Assembly: GCF_015500075.1 (NCBI RefSeq)
Contig: NZ_CP045496.1
Coordinates: 1,178,001 to 1,242,000, forward strand
From: Mesorhizobium sp. INR15
GTDB taxonomy: Bacteria; Pseudomonadota; Alphaproteobacteria; Rhizobiales; Rhizobiaceae
Reading direction: 5' to 3'
DNA length: 64,000 nt
Part shown: piece by piece, positions 43,176 to 50,905 of the stretch
Numbering within the stretch: position 1 is the first letter of the stretch
Layout of the letters: each line of letters opens with the position of its first letter
Notes under the pieces: generated by a model
What the model was told of the DNA's origin: nothing
Database searches by the model: none
Seen by the model: only the letters and a program-made list of their open reading frames with translations
Program-made: the position numbers and the translations under genes

Positions 43176-43892
43176 ATGCCGCCCAGAACGCGTTCGAAGC
43201 CAAAGATCCTGATCGTGCTGCATCAGGAGAATTCGAGCGCCGGGCGTGTCGGCCATATGCTTCTGGAAGAAGGCTTCGATCTCGACATCCGCCGGCCGCC
43301 GCTTGGCGACACACTGCCGGAAACCCTCGAAGGCCATGCCGGCACCGTCGTGTTCGGCGGGCCGATGAGCGCCAATGACGAAGATGAGTTCGTCCGCCGC
43401 GAGACCGACTGGCTGAAGATTCCGCTGAAGGAGAACTGTCCGTTCCTTGGCATTTGTCTTGGCGCGCAGATGCTGGTCAACCATCTCGGCGGCAAGGTCG
43501 AGGGGCACGGCGAAGGTCTGGTCGAGATCGGCTGGTATCCGCTGAAGGCGACCGAAGCCGGCAGGAGGCTCATGCATTGGCCCGACATGGTCTACCAGTT
43601 CCACCGCGAGGGCTTTTCACTGCCCAGGGACGCAACGCTGCTGGCGACCGCCGACGCCTATCCCAACCAGGCGTTCCGCTATGGCGACAATGCCTGGGGC
43701 ATCCAGTTCCATGGCGAGCTGACAAGGGTGATGATGCAGCGATGGGTGGTGCGCGGTGCGCATCGCTTCGAATTGCCGGGTGCCCAGCCCGGCCGCGACC
43801 ATCTCGGCGGCCGGCTGATCTGGGACATGCATCTGAAGCGTTGGCTCGACGAGTTCTTGCGGACGATTTTCGGCAAGCCGGCGGTGCGGTAG
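43176..43892 (+). CDS. Class I glutamine amidotransferase domain protein
   Basis: 238 residues. The nucleophile elbow FLGICLGAQMLVNHLGG carries the catalytic Cys, and the His of the triad is in WGIQFHGELTRVM. The N-terminal KILIVLHQENSSAGRVG and VVFGGPMSANDEDEFV are typical of GuaA-like stand-alone amidotransferases whose acceptor is unknown. It follows the TerB gene by 14 bp. It could hydrolyse a gamma-glutamyl substrate rather than serve a synthase. Confidence 0.88.
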   Translation: MPPRTRSKPKILIVLHQENSSAGRVGHMLLEEGFDLDIRRPPLGDTLPETLEGHAGTVVFGGPMSANDEDEFVRRETDWLKIPLKENCPFLGICLGAQMLVNHLGGKVEGHGEGLVEIGWYPLKATEAGRRLMHWPDMVYQFHREGFSLPRDATLLATADAYPNQAFRYGDNAWGIQFHGELTRVMMQRWVVRGAHRFELPGAQPGRDHLGGRLIWDMHLKRWLDEFLRTIFGKPAVR

Positions 43893-43914
43893 CTCGATTT
43901 CCTCGAATTGCTAT

Positions 43915-44223
43915 TTACGGCTCGAGCACCGGCCGCATGAAGCTGCGCTCATAGCTGAGAATGCTGCGATTGCGCTTTTCCGTTTCAAACACTTCCTGGC
44001 ATTCCGGGTCGGCGGCCATGCGCTTGCGATAGTCCTCGTAGGCGGCGAGGCTCGGGAAGCTGAACATGGCATAGGCGATGTTGTTGGCTCCCTCGCTCGG
44101 AAGGAAATAGCCGTGATGGTTTCCGCCGAGGCGATTGACGAGACCTATCCAGCGGCGGCCGTATTCCTCGAACTCGGCAAGCTTGTAGGGGTCGATGACA
44201 TATTTCAGGTGACAGGTGATCAT
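43915..44223 (-). CDS. NIPSNAP family protein
   Basis: 102 residues: CHLKYVIDPYKLAEFEEYGR, GNHHGYFLPSEGANNIAYAM and FSFPSLAAYEDYRKRMAAD, the dimeric ferredoxin-like NIPSNAP pattern. Function unknown in bacteria. Convergent with the amidotransferase, 22 bp apart. Confidence 0.88.
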   Translation of the reverse strand: MITCHLKYVIDPYKLAEFEEYGRRWIGLVNRLGGNHHGYFLPSEGANNIAYAMFSFPSLAAYEDYRKRMAADPECQEVFETEKRNRSILSYERSFMRPVLEP

Positions 44224-44275
44224 GACAGTTCCTGTGATTTGGATGAGACATGCCGGCGGTTAGCCAGAAAAAGCA

Positions 44276-45514
44276 TCAGTTTCTGCCATTGAGGTGGCGT
44301 ACCTTGCGCAGCTGCGGGAACAGTACCATCCACAGGCCGGCGACCGCGATGGCGCCGATGCCGCCGATCACCACAGCTGGAACCGTGCCGATCAGTGCCG
44401 CCATCGTGCCGGCGCGGAATTCACCGACTTCGTTGGAGGCGCCGACAAAGACCTGGTTGACGGCGTTGACGCGGCCGCGCACATGGTCGGGCGTCCAGAG
44501 CTGGATCAAGGTCTCCCGGATGTAGACGCTGAACATGTCGGTGGCGCCAAGGAAGGCAAGTGCCACGATCGACAGCCAGGTGATGGTCGACAGGCCGAAC
44601 AGCACGGTGAAAGCGCCGAACAGGCCGACAAAGCAGAGCATGATCATGCCAGCGTGATTGCGGATCGGATGGCCAGCCAGCCAGACCGCGACGCAGATGG
44701 CACCAACGCCGGGAGCCGAGCGCAGCAGGCCGAGGCCCCACGGGCCGAGCTGGAGGATGTCGCGCGCATAGATCGGCAGCAGTGCCGAGGCGCCCGACAA
44801 AAGCACGGCGAAGAGATCGAGCGAGATGGCGCCAAGCACTATCTTCTCGCTCCAGATGTAACGGAAGCCGGCGAACAGGTTCTCCAGTGTCGGCTTCTCG
44901 GCTTCGGTGTGTTGCGAGGGCTTGGGGATGGTGAAAATCAGTGCTCCAGCCGCAAGCATCAGCACGGCGGCGGTGCCATAGGCGGCTTCCGCCGACACGC
45001 CGTAGAGAAGGCCGCCGGCTACCGGCCCGACGATGGTGGCGGTCTGCCAGGCCGATGAATTCCAGGCGATCGCGTTGGCGAAATCCTCAGATGGCACCAG
45101 GTTGGCGAACAGCGAGGCCGAGGCCGGGCCAAAGAAGGCACGGGCGGTACCGAACATGGCAAGCACGATGAAGATCGGCAGTGGTCCGCTGATGCCGCGC
45201 ACGGTCAAGACCAGCAAGGTGAGAGCGGATATCGCCTCCACGACCACTGCAATCGCCATGATCAGGCGGCGGCCGAAGCGGTCAGCGACGACGCCGGTGA
45301 CCAGAACCAGCAGCAGCGAAGGCAGGAACTGGACGATGCCGACCAGGCCGAGATCAAGTGGATTCCGGGTCAGGTCATACATCTGCCAGCCGACCGCGAC
45401 GGAAACGATCATGGTGGCGAATGTGGTGAGGAACCGCGCCGCCCAGTAGCTCAGGAACGAGCGGTGACGAAACGCGGCGTAGCGCTGATCAGGTGATATC
45501 TGTTGGGAATTCAT
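44276..45514 (-). CDS. MFS transporter (DHA3-like, EntS type)
   Basis: 412 residues with twelve predicted helices. The N-terminal FLSYWAARFLTTFATMIVSV, followed by QMYDLTRNPLDLGLVGIVQF, is typical of EntS/macrolide-type DHA3 exporters, and GVVADRFGRRLIMAIAVVVE is the loop 2-3 motif A. The substrate is unknown. No siderophore genes are near. It starts at the ATG at 45514. Confidence 0.85.
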   Translation of the reverse strand: MNSQQISPDQRYAAFRHRSFLSYWAARFLTTFATMIVSVAVGWQMYDLTRNPLDLGLVGIVQFLPSLLLVLVTGVVADRFGRRLIMAIAVVVEAISALTLLVLTVRGISGPLPIFIVLAMFGTARAFFGPASASLFANLVPSEDFANAIAWNSSAWQTATIVGPVAGGLLYGVSAEAAYGTAAVLMLAAGALIFTIPKPSQHTEAEKPTLENLFAGFRYIWSEKIVLGAISLDLFAVLLSGASALLPIYARDILQLGPWGLGLLRSAPGVGAICVAVWLAGHPIRNHAGMIMLCFVGLFGAFTVLFGLSTITWLSIVALAFLGATDMFSVYIRETLIQLWTPDHVRGRVNAVNQVFVGASNEVGEFRAGTMAALIGTVPAVVIGGIGAIAVAGLWMVLFPQLRKVRHLNGRN

Positions 45515-45555
45515 GCAGTAAGGCCCCGTTGCGAAGGCAACACTTTTTTGGTCTT

Positions 45556-45601
45556 CGCATCGCGCTTTCCGAAAATCGAAACCGATTTTCGGGCCGATGC
45601 G
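45556..45601. repeat. Palindromic repeat, GCATCG...CGATGC type (copy 1)
   Basis: Perfect inner stem CCGAAAATCG-AAAC-CGATTTTCGG (45569-45592), extended outward by CGCATCG on the left and GCCGATGCG on the right. It shares the outer ATCGG/CCGAT-GCG layout and a 4-base A-rich loop with the element at 46984-47027. Both lie in intergenic gaps either side of the aminotransferase gene. Confidence 0.75.
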
Positions 45602-45734
45602 ATGGCCGGCGGGGCACTTCCCGGATGGGCGCTGTTCCGGCCAATGAAACTTGTCAGAGTTCGCTGCGCATATGCGGCAAAATCAGCGCTGTATCAAGAA
45701 ATTTTCAGGCTGTTCGACCGGCCGCACGAGGATG

Positions 45735-46835
45735 TTACTCCCTGACTGCCGCCGAAATGGCGTCGAGACCACCCCTGAGTTCAGCTTCGGTCGGCCAGCC
45801 AAAGCCGACACGGAAGAAGCGTTTTGGCATTTCGAACCAGTGGCCCGGCCCAACATAGGTGCCATGATTTTCCAGCAGGTTCACATAGAACCGGTCGAGG
45901 TCGAAATCGGGATCGACATTCAACCGGGGGAAGCCAACCACGCCGCCCTCTGGCCGCACCCAGTCGACCAGCGGCTCGCCGTCGATCCAGGCCTGCACGA
46001 TGTCACGGCGTTTGGTCATCTCGGGCAGCAGTGTCGCCAGGAAAGCGTCGCGGCGCTGCAGCATGCCGCGCGCAATGCCCTCGTCGATGACGCTGCCGCA
46101 GATGCCGATCTGTTCCTTGGCGGCAAGGAATTTTTCCTGGAGGTCGGGATCTCGCGTGATCAGCCAGCCGATGCGGATGCCGGGAATGCCGAAGGCCTTG
46201 GACAGCGATGAGACGCTGATCGCGCGTGGGCTCAGCGAGGCCGCCGATGGCAGGCGCCGGCCATAGGAGAGGTCGCGATAGGTCTCGTCGACCAGCAGAT
46301 GGCAGTTCCGGCTTTCCGCCAGCGTCACCAGCGCATCGAGCGCTGCCTCGCTCATCATCGTGCCAGTCGGGTTGTGCGGGCAAGTGACGCTGATCAGCCG
46401 GGTGTTCGGCTGCATGGCCGCTTCGATGCGGGCAACATCGATGGCGAAGCCGTCCTTGAAGGCCAGATCGACAAAGCTGATGGCGCAGCCGATCGCCCTA
46501 GGGGTTTCGATGTTGGTGGCATAGTTCGGCCTGATAACGACGAGATGATCGCTGGCGGACAGCAGCGAGGTCGAGATGATGAACAGGGCGCCGGCAGCGC
46601 CGGCGGTGACCAGCACGTCGTCGGCTGAGATGCCCTTGTCTTGCGCCGCTATCAGCGCCCGCAATTCCTTGTCGCCGCGATGCTCGCCATAGAAAAGCGT
46701 CAGATCGGGCAGGGACAGGCCAAGGTCGGAGAGCTTCTGGTCGGCGATCGAGCTTTCCGAGAGGTTGTAGCGGATGCGGTCGTAGCCGTATTCCTCGGGC
46801 GCCTCTTTCTCGATCACCATCCTGGTGTAATTCAT
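45735..46835 (-). CDS. PLP-dependent class I/II aminotransferase
   Basis: 366 residues from the ATG at 46835 (GGAGGGG ribosome site 5-12 bases upstream). The fold type I aminotransferase features are CPHNPTGTMMSEAALDALV, CHLLVDETYRDLSYGRRLPS with the PLP-phenol Asp/Tyr, the Schiff-base Lys in SSLSKAFGIPGIRIGWL, and the C-terminal MPKRFFRVGFGWP with the substrate-carboxylate Arg. Reaction specificity is unknown. It begins with MNYTRMVIEKEAPEEYGYD, unlike AspC or ArAT, and is perhaps an aminotransferase of amino-acid catabolism. Confidence 0.85.
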   Translation of the reverse strand: MNYTRMVIEKEAPEEYGYDRIRYNLSESSIADQKLSDLGLSLPDLTLFYGEHRGDKELRALIAAQDKGISADDVLVTAGAAGALFIISTSLLSASDHLVVIRPNYATNIETPRAIGCAISFVDLAFKDGFAIDVARIEAAMQPNTRLISVTCPHNPTGTMMSEAALDALVTLAESRNCHLLVDETYRDLSYGRRLPSAASLSPRAISVSSLSKAFGIPGIRIGWLITRDPDLQEKFLAAKEQIGICGSVIDEGIARGMLQRRDAFLATLLPEMTKRRDIVQAWIDGEPLVDWVRPEGGVVGFPRLNVDPDFDLDRFYVNLLENHGTYVGPGHWFEMPKRFFRVGFGWPTEAELRGGLDAISAAVRE

Positions 46836-46983
46836 CTTTGCCCCTCCCAGAGCCTGGTTCCGTCCAAGCCGTAAAAACATCGAGCCTGCCATGGCGCAAT
46901 TGCCGGCAGGCTCACAAAATCCGATCTTGTATTGCCGTGGAGCGTGCGCCCTTCCGGGCAATGCACTCCGGCATCTCGACTAT

Positions 46984-47027
46984 ACGCATCGGCCCGGGAA
47001 TCGATACCGATTCCCGGGCCGATGCGT
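46984..47027. repeat. Perfect 20-bp-arm palindromic repeat (copy 2)
   Basis: The arms 46984-47003 and 47008-47027 are perfect reverse complements with a 4-base ATAC loop. The core is GGCCCGGGAATCG. No T run lies on either side, so although it lies between convergent-reading ends (mucR stop at 47047) it is not a standard terminator. Together with 45556-45601 it looks like one family of interspersed palindromes. Confidence 0.85.
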
Positions 47028-47046
47028 TGGGCCAGTGCGTGTGGGT

Positions 47047-47517
47047 TTAAGCCGAGGCCTTGGCCTTGCGCGCCTTGGCGGGAGCTTTGACGGGAGCCTT
47101 GGGGGCGGCCTTGCGGCCGAGGCCAATCGACTTGGCCAGCAACGAGCGCGAGGCGGCATAGTTTGGCGCCACCATCGGATAGTCCGAGGGCAAGCCCCAC
47201 TTTGCGCGATAGGCGTCCGGCGTCAGGCCGAAATGAACGCCGAGATGGCGCTTCAATGATTTGAACTTCTTGCCGTCTTCCAGGCAGATGATGAAGTCTG
47301 GCGTCACCGACTTCTTCGGGTTGACCGCTGGCACCAGCGGTACGGCCTCTGGAACCACCGGCTGGCCAAGTCCGCTGATCGAGGCGGCGACGCTGGCGAT
47401 GAGGTCGCCCAGGCCGGCGGCGGGCAAGCGGTTCTTCTCGACGTAGGCGGACACGATGTGAGCGGTCAGCTCGAGAAGGTCGATGTCTTTGCGAGCGTTG
47501 TTGCTATCGTCGGTCAA
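47047..47517 (-). CDS. mucR: MucR/Ros-family zinc-finger transcriptional regulator
   Basis: 156 residues from a TTG at 47517 (CGGAG 9 bases upstream); an ATG at 47541 would give 164. The N-terminal oligomerisation part (IDLLELTAHIVSAYVEKNRL) and the zinc-finger block IICLEDGKKFKSLKRHLGVH with LTPDAYRAKWGLPSDYPMVAPNY are typical. The second zinc Cys of Ros is Asp here (CLEDG), as known in Mesorhizobium loti Ml proteins and Brucella MucR. MucR is a global, H-NS-like repressor of exopolysaccharide, motility and quorum genes. A basic Ala/Lys tail ends it. Confidence 0.93.
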   Translation of the reverse strand: MTDDSNNARKDIDLLELTAHIVSAYVEKNRLPAAGLGDLIASVAASISGLGQPVVPEAVPLVPAVNPKKSVTPDFIICLEDGKKFKSLKRHLGVHFGLTPDAYRAKWGLPSDYPMVAPNYAASRSLLAKSIGLGRKAAPKAPVKAPAKARKAKASA

Positions 47518-47731
47518 TCTATTTTCTCCGTCTATCCTCATGAATCCGGAAGTCGGTATTGAGTTTCGGACCATGCACAAAATCAAAGCGCTACAGCAGC
47601 CCTAGCCTAGCCCATAAAGGGCAGGCGGCGCTGTAGTGCGGTGGCACTCGTAGTCGGCAAATCTGCTTAGCGCAATGATATAGGGCTATGCCACACGTTA
47701 TTTTGAACAACTATACTGAGTTGTCACAATA
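47518..47731 (-). promoter_or_regulatory. AT-rich mucR promoter region
   Basis: 214 bases between the glucokinase stop and the mucR start. The distal part (about 47680-47730) is unusually AT-rich with TTATTTTGAACAA, ATACTGA and TTGTCACAATA segments. MucR/Ros proteins bind AT-rich sites and repress their own genes, so autoregulation here is plausible; no individual site is assigned. Confidence 0.45.
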
Positions 47732-48436
47732 TCAGACGATCAGCGCCTTGTCGCGCCACAGTCGAAATCCGCCTTCGAATGCGCGCGTATTGTCACCGCG
47801 CCTGCTGTCGGCGGGTAATTCGTCAAGCTTGTCGACGTTGCCGCCGCCGATGACGACATAGTCCGGCTGCAGCGCGGCGCGAAGCCGGTCGACCACGTCG
47901 AAGACCGATTTGCGCCATTTCTTCTTGCCGCGCTTTTCCAGGCCGCGTTCGCCGACATAGTCCTCGAAGCTCATGCCTTTCTTGTAGGGAAGATGCGCAA
48001 GTTCCATCGGCTGGGCGACGTTGTCGGCTATCATCGCGGCACCCAGACCGGTGCCCAGGCCGAGAAACAGCATGCGGCCGCCCTCATAGCTGCCGATCGC
48101 CTGCATCATGGCATCGTTGACGACTTTCACCGGCTTGCCGAACGCCCCGGCGAAGTCAAATCCGGCCCAGCCCTTGCCGAGATTGGCGGGGTCCGTCACG
48201 GGCCGGTTGTGGTTCACCGGGCCGGGATAGCCCATGGACACGACATCGTAGGACAGGCCATCGGCAAGCGTCTTCACCTTGTCGATCATCTGTTGCGGCG
48301 TCAGGTCCGGCCCAGAATCGGTTCTGCGCTCCTCTCCGCCGGCGCTGGTGAGGATCTTGACGTGCGAGCCACCGATATCGATCGACAACACGATCTTTTC
48401 GGCGTCCGCCACGGTTTGCTTCACGGCCTTGCTCAT
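47732..48436 (-). CDS. ROK-family glucokinase (polyphosphate-glucokinase-like)
   Basis: 234 residues. Phosphate-1 motif in VLSIDIGGSHVKILTSAGG, VKVVNDAMMQAIGSYEGGRM, the glycine-rich MLFLGLGTGLGAAMIADN, and VVIGGGNVDKL. These match ppgK-type glucokinases, which phosphorylate glucose with ATP or polyphosphate. Polyphosphate use cannot be confirmed. Its place downstream of glucoamylase, gnd and zwf on the same strand supports phosphorylation of glucose released or imported in this locus. It is the last gene of that operon. Confidence 0.8.
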   Translation of the reverse strand: MSKAVKQTVADAEKIVLSIDIGGSHVKILTSAGGEERRTDSGPDLTPQQMIDKVKTLADGLSYDVVSMGYPGPVNHNRPVTDPANLGKGWAGFDFAGAFGKPVKVVNDAMMQAIGSYEGGRMLFLGLGTGLGAAMIADNVAQPMELAHLPYKKGMSFEDYVGERGLEKRGKKKWRKSVFDVVDRLRAALQPDYVVIGGGNVDKLDELPADSRRGDNTRAFEGGFRLWRDKALIV

Positions 48437-48454
48437 GGTGTCATCTCCTAGAAA

Positions 48455-49831
48455 TCACTTGACTGGATTGATCCAGCCATTGGGCGGTCCGAAGGTGGCC
48501 ATGGCGTCAACCGGCCCCCAGGTCTTGAGCTCATAGAGATGCGGCGGCGTGGTGTCGCCAAGCACCGGGCCGACGATGCGCCAGGCAAGTTCGCTGGCGT
48601 CCTGGCGGGTGAACAGCTGACCGTTGCCGTTCATGGCGTCGCCGATCAGCCGCTCATAGGGCGGCATGTCGCCCTTGCTGTCATCAAGCGCCGTCAGCTC
48701 GACCTGTTCGCCGATCATGTCGTCGCCGGGCGCCTTGCGCTGCGCGCCGATGGCGATCATCACCTGCGGATCGATGCGGAAGCGCACGTAATTCTGGTCG
48801 GCGGGCTTGATCGGATCGAAGACATCGAGCGGCGGCCGCTTCAGCCGCACCACCACTTCGGTGACATGCACCGGCATGTTCTTGCCGGCACGGATGAAGA
48901 AGGGCACATCCTGCCAGCGCCAGGTGTCGACGAAGAAGCGCACCGCGGCAAAAGTCTCGACCGGGGAGTTCGGCGCCACGCCCGGTTCGGCGAGGTAGCC
49001 CTTGAACTGGCCGCGCACGACATCGTCCTTGGCCAAGGTGCGGATGGCGCGCAGCACCTGCACCTTCTCGTCGATCAGGTCGTCGGCGGAACGGCCGACC
49101 GGCGGCTCCATGGCCAGCAGCAGCAGGATGTTGAGCAGATGGTTCTCGATGACATCGCGGATGCAGCCGACATCGTCGTAGAAGCGGCCACGTCCCTCGA
49201 CGCCGAAATCCTCGGCCATGGTGATCTGCACGCTCTCGACGTAATTGCGGTTCCAGATCGGTTCGAGGAAGGAATTGGCGAAGCGGAAATAGAGCAGGTT
49301 CTGGATCGCTTCCTTGCCGAGATAGTGGTCGATGCGGAATATGGACTGTTCGTCGAAGACCAGATGCAGCACCCGGTTCAGCCAGCGTGCCGATTGCAGG
49401 TCATGGCCGAAAGGCTTTTCCACCATCAGCCGGGCGCCATGCGCCGTGCCTGACTGCTCGAGCCCCTGGACGACGGTTTCGAACATGGTCGGCGGCACCG
49501 CCATGTAGTGCAGCGGCCGCTGCGCGGTGCCAAGTGCGCTTTTCAGCTTCTCGAACGTGGCTCCATCCCTGTAGTCGCCGCTGACGTAGCGCAGCATGGA
49601 GGCGAGTTTGGCGAAGACCTTCTCGTCGATCGTGCCGAAGGCATTGACGATGCCGTCGCGGGCCCGGTCCTGCAATTGCTTGAGGTCCCAGGCGTCGAAA
49701 GCAACGCCGATCACGGGCTCGGTGAGTGTGCCCTTGGCAACCATGGCGTAGAGGGCGGGAAAGATCTTCTTGTGGGCGAGGTCGCCGGTCGCTCCGAAGA
49801 GCACCAGCGTATCGGACCGTTCCTGGCTCAT
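48455..49831 (-). CDS. zwf: Glucose-6-phosphate 1-dehydrogenase
   Basis: 458 residues from the ATG at 49831 (AGGGGAG site upstream). NADP-binding TLVLFGATGDLAHKKIFPAL is at the start, followed by the active-site RIDHYLGKEAIQNLLYFRFA. RLKRPPLDVF and LFTRQDASELAWRIVGPVL lie towards the end. It oxidises glucose-6-phosphate to 6-phosphogluconolactone. It lies between gnd and the glucokinase. No pgl gene is in the cluster; the lactonase must be elsewhere, or hydrolysis is spontaneous. Confidence 0.96.
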   Translation of the reverse strand: MSQERSDTLVLFGATGDLAHKKIFPALYAMVAKGTLTEPVIGVAFDAWDLKQLQDRARDGIVNAFGTIDEKVFAKLASMLRYVSGDYRDGATFEKLKSALGTAQRPLHYMAVPPTMFETVVQGLEQSGTAHGARLMVEKPFGHDLQSARWLNRVLHLVFDEQSIFRIDHYLGKEAIQNLLYFRFANSFLEPIWNRNYVESVQITMAEDFGVEGRGRFYDDVGCIRDVIENHLLNILLLLAMEPPVGRSADDLIDEKVQVLRAIRTLAKDDVVRGQFKGYLAEPGVAPNSPVETFAAVRFFVDTWRWQDVPFFIRAGKNMPVHVTEVVVRLKRPPLDVFDPIKPADQNYVRFRIDPQVMIAIGAQRKAPGDDMIGEQVELTALDDSKGDMPPYERLIGDAMNGNGQLFTRQDASELAWRIVGPVLGDTTPPHLYELKTWGPVDAMATFGPPNGWINPVK

Positions 49832-49853
49832 ATGCGTATCTCCCCTTGCACTC

Positions 49854-50864
49854 TCACGACTTCGGCTTTTCGACATGGCCGCCGAAGGCGAAGCGCATGG
49901 CCGACAGGAGCTTGTCGGCGAATTCGGATTCGCCTTGCGAGGAGAAGCGGTCGAACAGGGCCGAGGACAGGACCGGCGCCGGCACGCCGGTGTCGATCGC
50001 CGCCTTCAAAGTCCAGCGGCCTTCGCCGGAATCCGAAACCCGACCGCCGAAATTCGCCAGCGAGGGATCGGATTTGAGCGCGCTGGCCGTCAGGTCGAGC
50101 AGCCACGAACCGATGACGCTGCCATGCCGCCAGACCTCGGCGACATTGGCGAGGTCGATGTCGAACTGGTAATATTCCGGGTTCTGCAGCGGGCTGGTCT
50201 CGGCGTCGGCGTCGCGCTTGACCTTGCCTGAATTGCCGGCCTTGAGGATGTTCATGCCTTCGGCATAGGCGGCCATGACGCCATACTCGATGCCATTGTG
50301 GATCATCTTGACGAAGTGGCCGGCGCCGCTCGGGCCGCAATGCAGGTAGCCGAAGGGCGCGGTGCCTGCGGCCTTGTCGGGGGCGGGCGCACCGGGATCG
50401 GCGCCAGGCGCCAGCGTGGCGAAGACCGAATCGAGATGCTGGACGGCTTCGTCGGGACCACCGATCATCAGGCAATAACCGCGATCGAGACCCCAGACAC
50501 CGCCGCTGGTGCCGACATCGACATAGCTGAGGCCCTTGTCCTTGAGCTTCGCTGCCCGGTCGACGTCATCATGGTAGTAGGAATTGCCGCCATCGATGAT
50601 GATGTCGCCAGGTTCCATCAGCGCCGCTACCTGATCGACGATCTTGCCGGTGATTGCCGCCGGCAGCATCAGCCACACGCAGCGCGGCTTGGCGAGCTTG
50701 CCGACGAATTCCGCGAGGGAGGCCGCACCGAGAGCGCCATCGGTCACCAGGGCCGCGACGCTGCCGGGATTGATGTCGTAGACGACGCATTCGTGGCCGT
50801 CGCGCATCAGGCGCCGAACCATGTTGGCGCCCATCCGGCCCAGTCCCATCATTCCGATTTGCAT
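49854..50864 (-). CDS. gnd: 6-phosphogluconate dehydrogenase, short decarboxylating type
   Basis: 336 residues from the ATG at 50864. The nucleotide-binding MQIGMMGLGRMGANMVRRLM, MIGGPDEAVQH, GSGAGHFVKMIHNGIEYG-like GPSGAGHFVKMIHNGIEYGV with the catalytic Lys, and IIIDGGNSYYHDD are seen. This is the short (about 300-340 residue) type, often NAD-preferring, not the 470-residue Gnd of enterobacteria. It yields ribulose-5-phosphate. GH15 is upstream and zwf downstream. Confidence 0.92.
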   Translation of the reverse strand: MQIGMMGLGRMGANMVRRLMRDGHECVVYDINPGSVAALVTDGALGAASLAEFVGKLAKPRCVWLMLPAAITGKIVDQVAALMEPGDIIIDGGNSYYHDDVDRAAKLKDKGLSYVDVGTSGGVWGLDRGYCLMIGGPDEAVQHLDSVFATLAPGADPGAPAPDKAAGTAPFGYLHCGPSGAGHFVKMIHNGIEYGVMAAYAEGMNILKAGNSGKVKRDADAETSPLQNPEYYQFDIDLANVAEVWRHGSVIGSWLLDLTASALKSDPSLANFGGRVSDSGEGRWTLKAAIDTGVPAPVLSSALFDRFSSQGESEFADKLLSAMRFAFGGHVEKPKS

Positions 50865-50905
50865 GTTCTCGTCCTGGTTTCTCGAGGGGTTGGAAGGTCT
50901 GCTGG

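Noticed and set aside
46984..47027. Bidirectional terminator between mucR and the aminotransferase gene
   Set aside because: The 20-bp palindrome has no T run on either strand and resembles another intergenic element, so I class it as a repeat.
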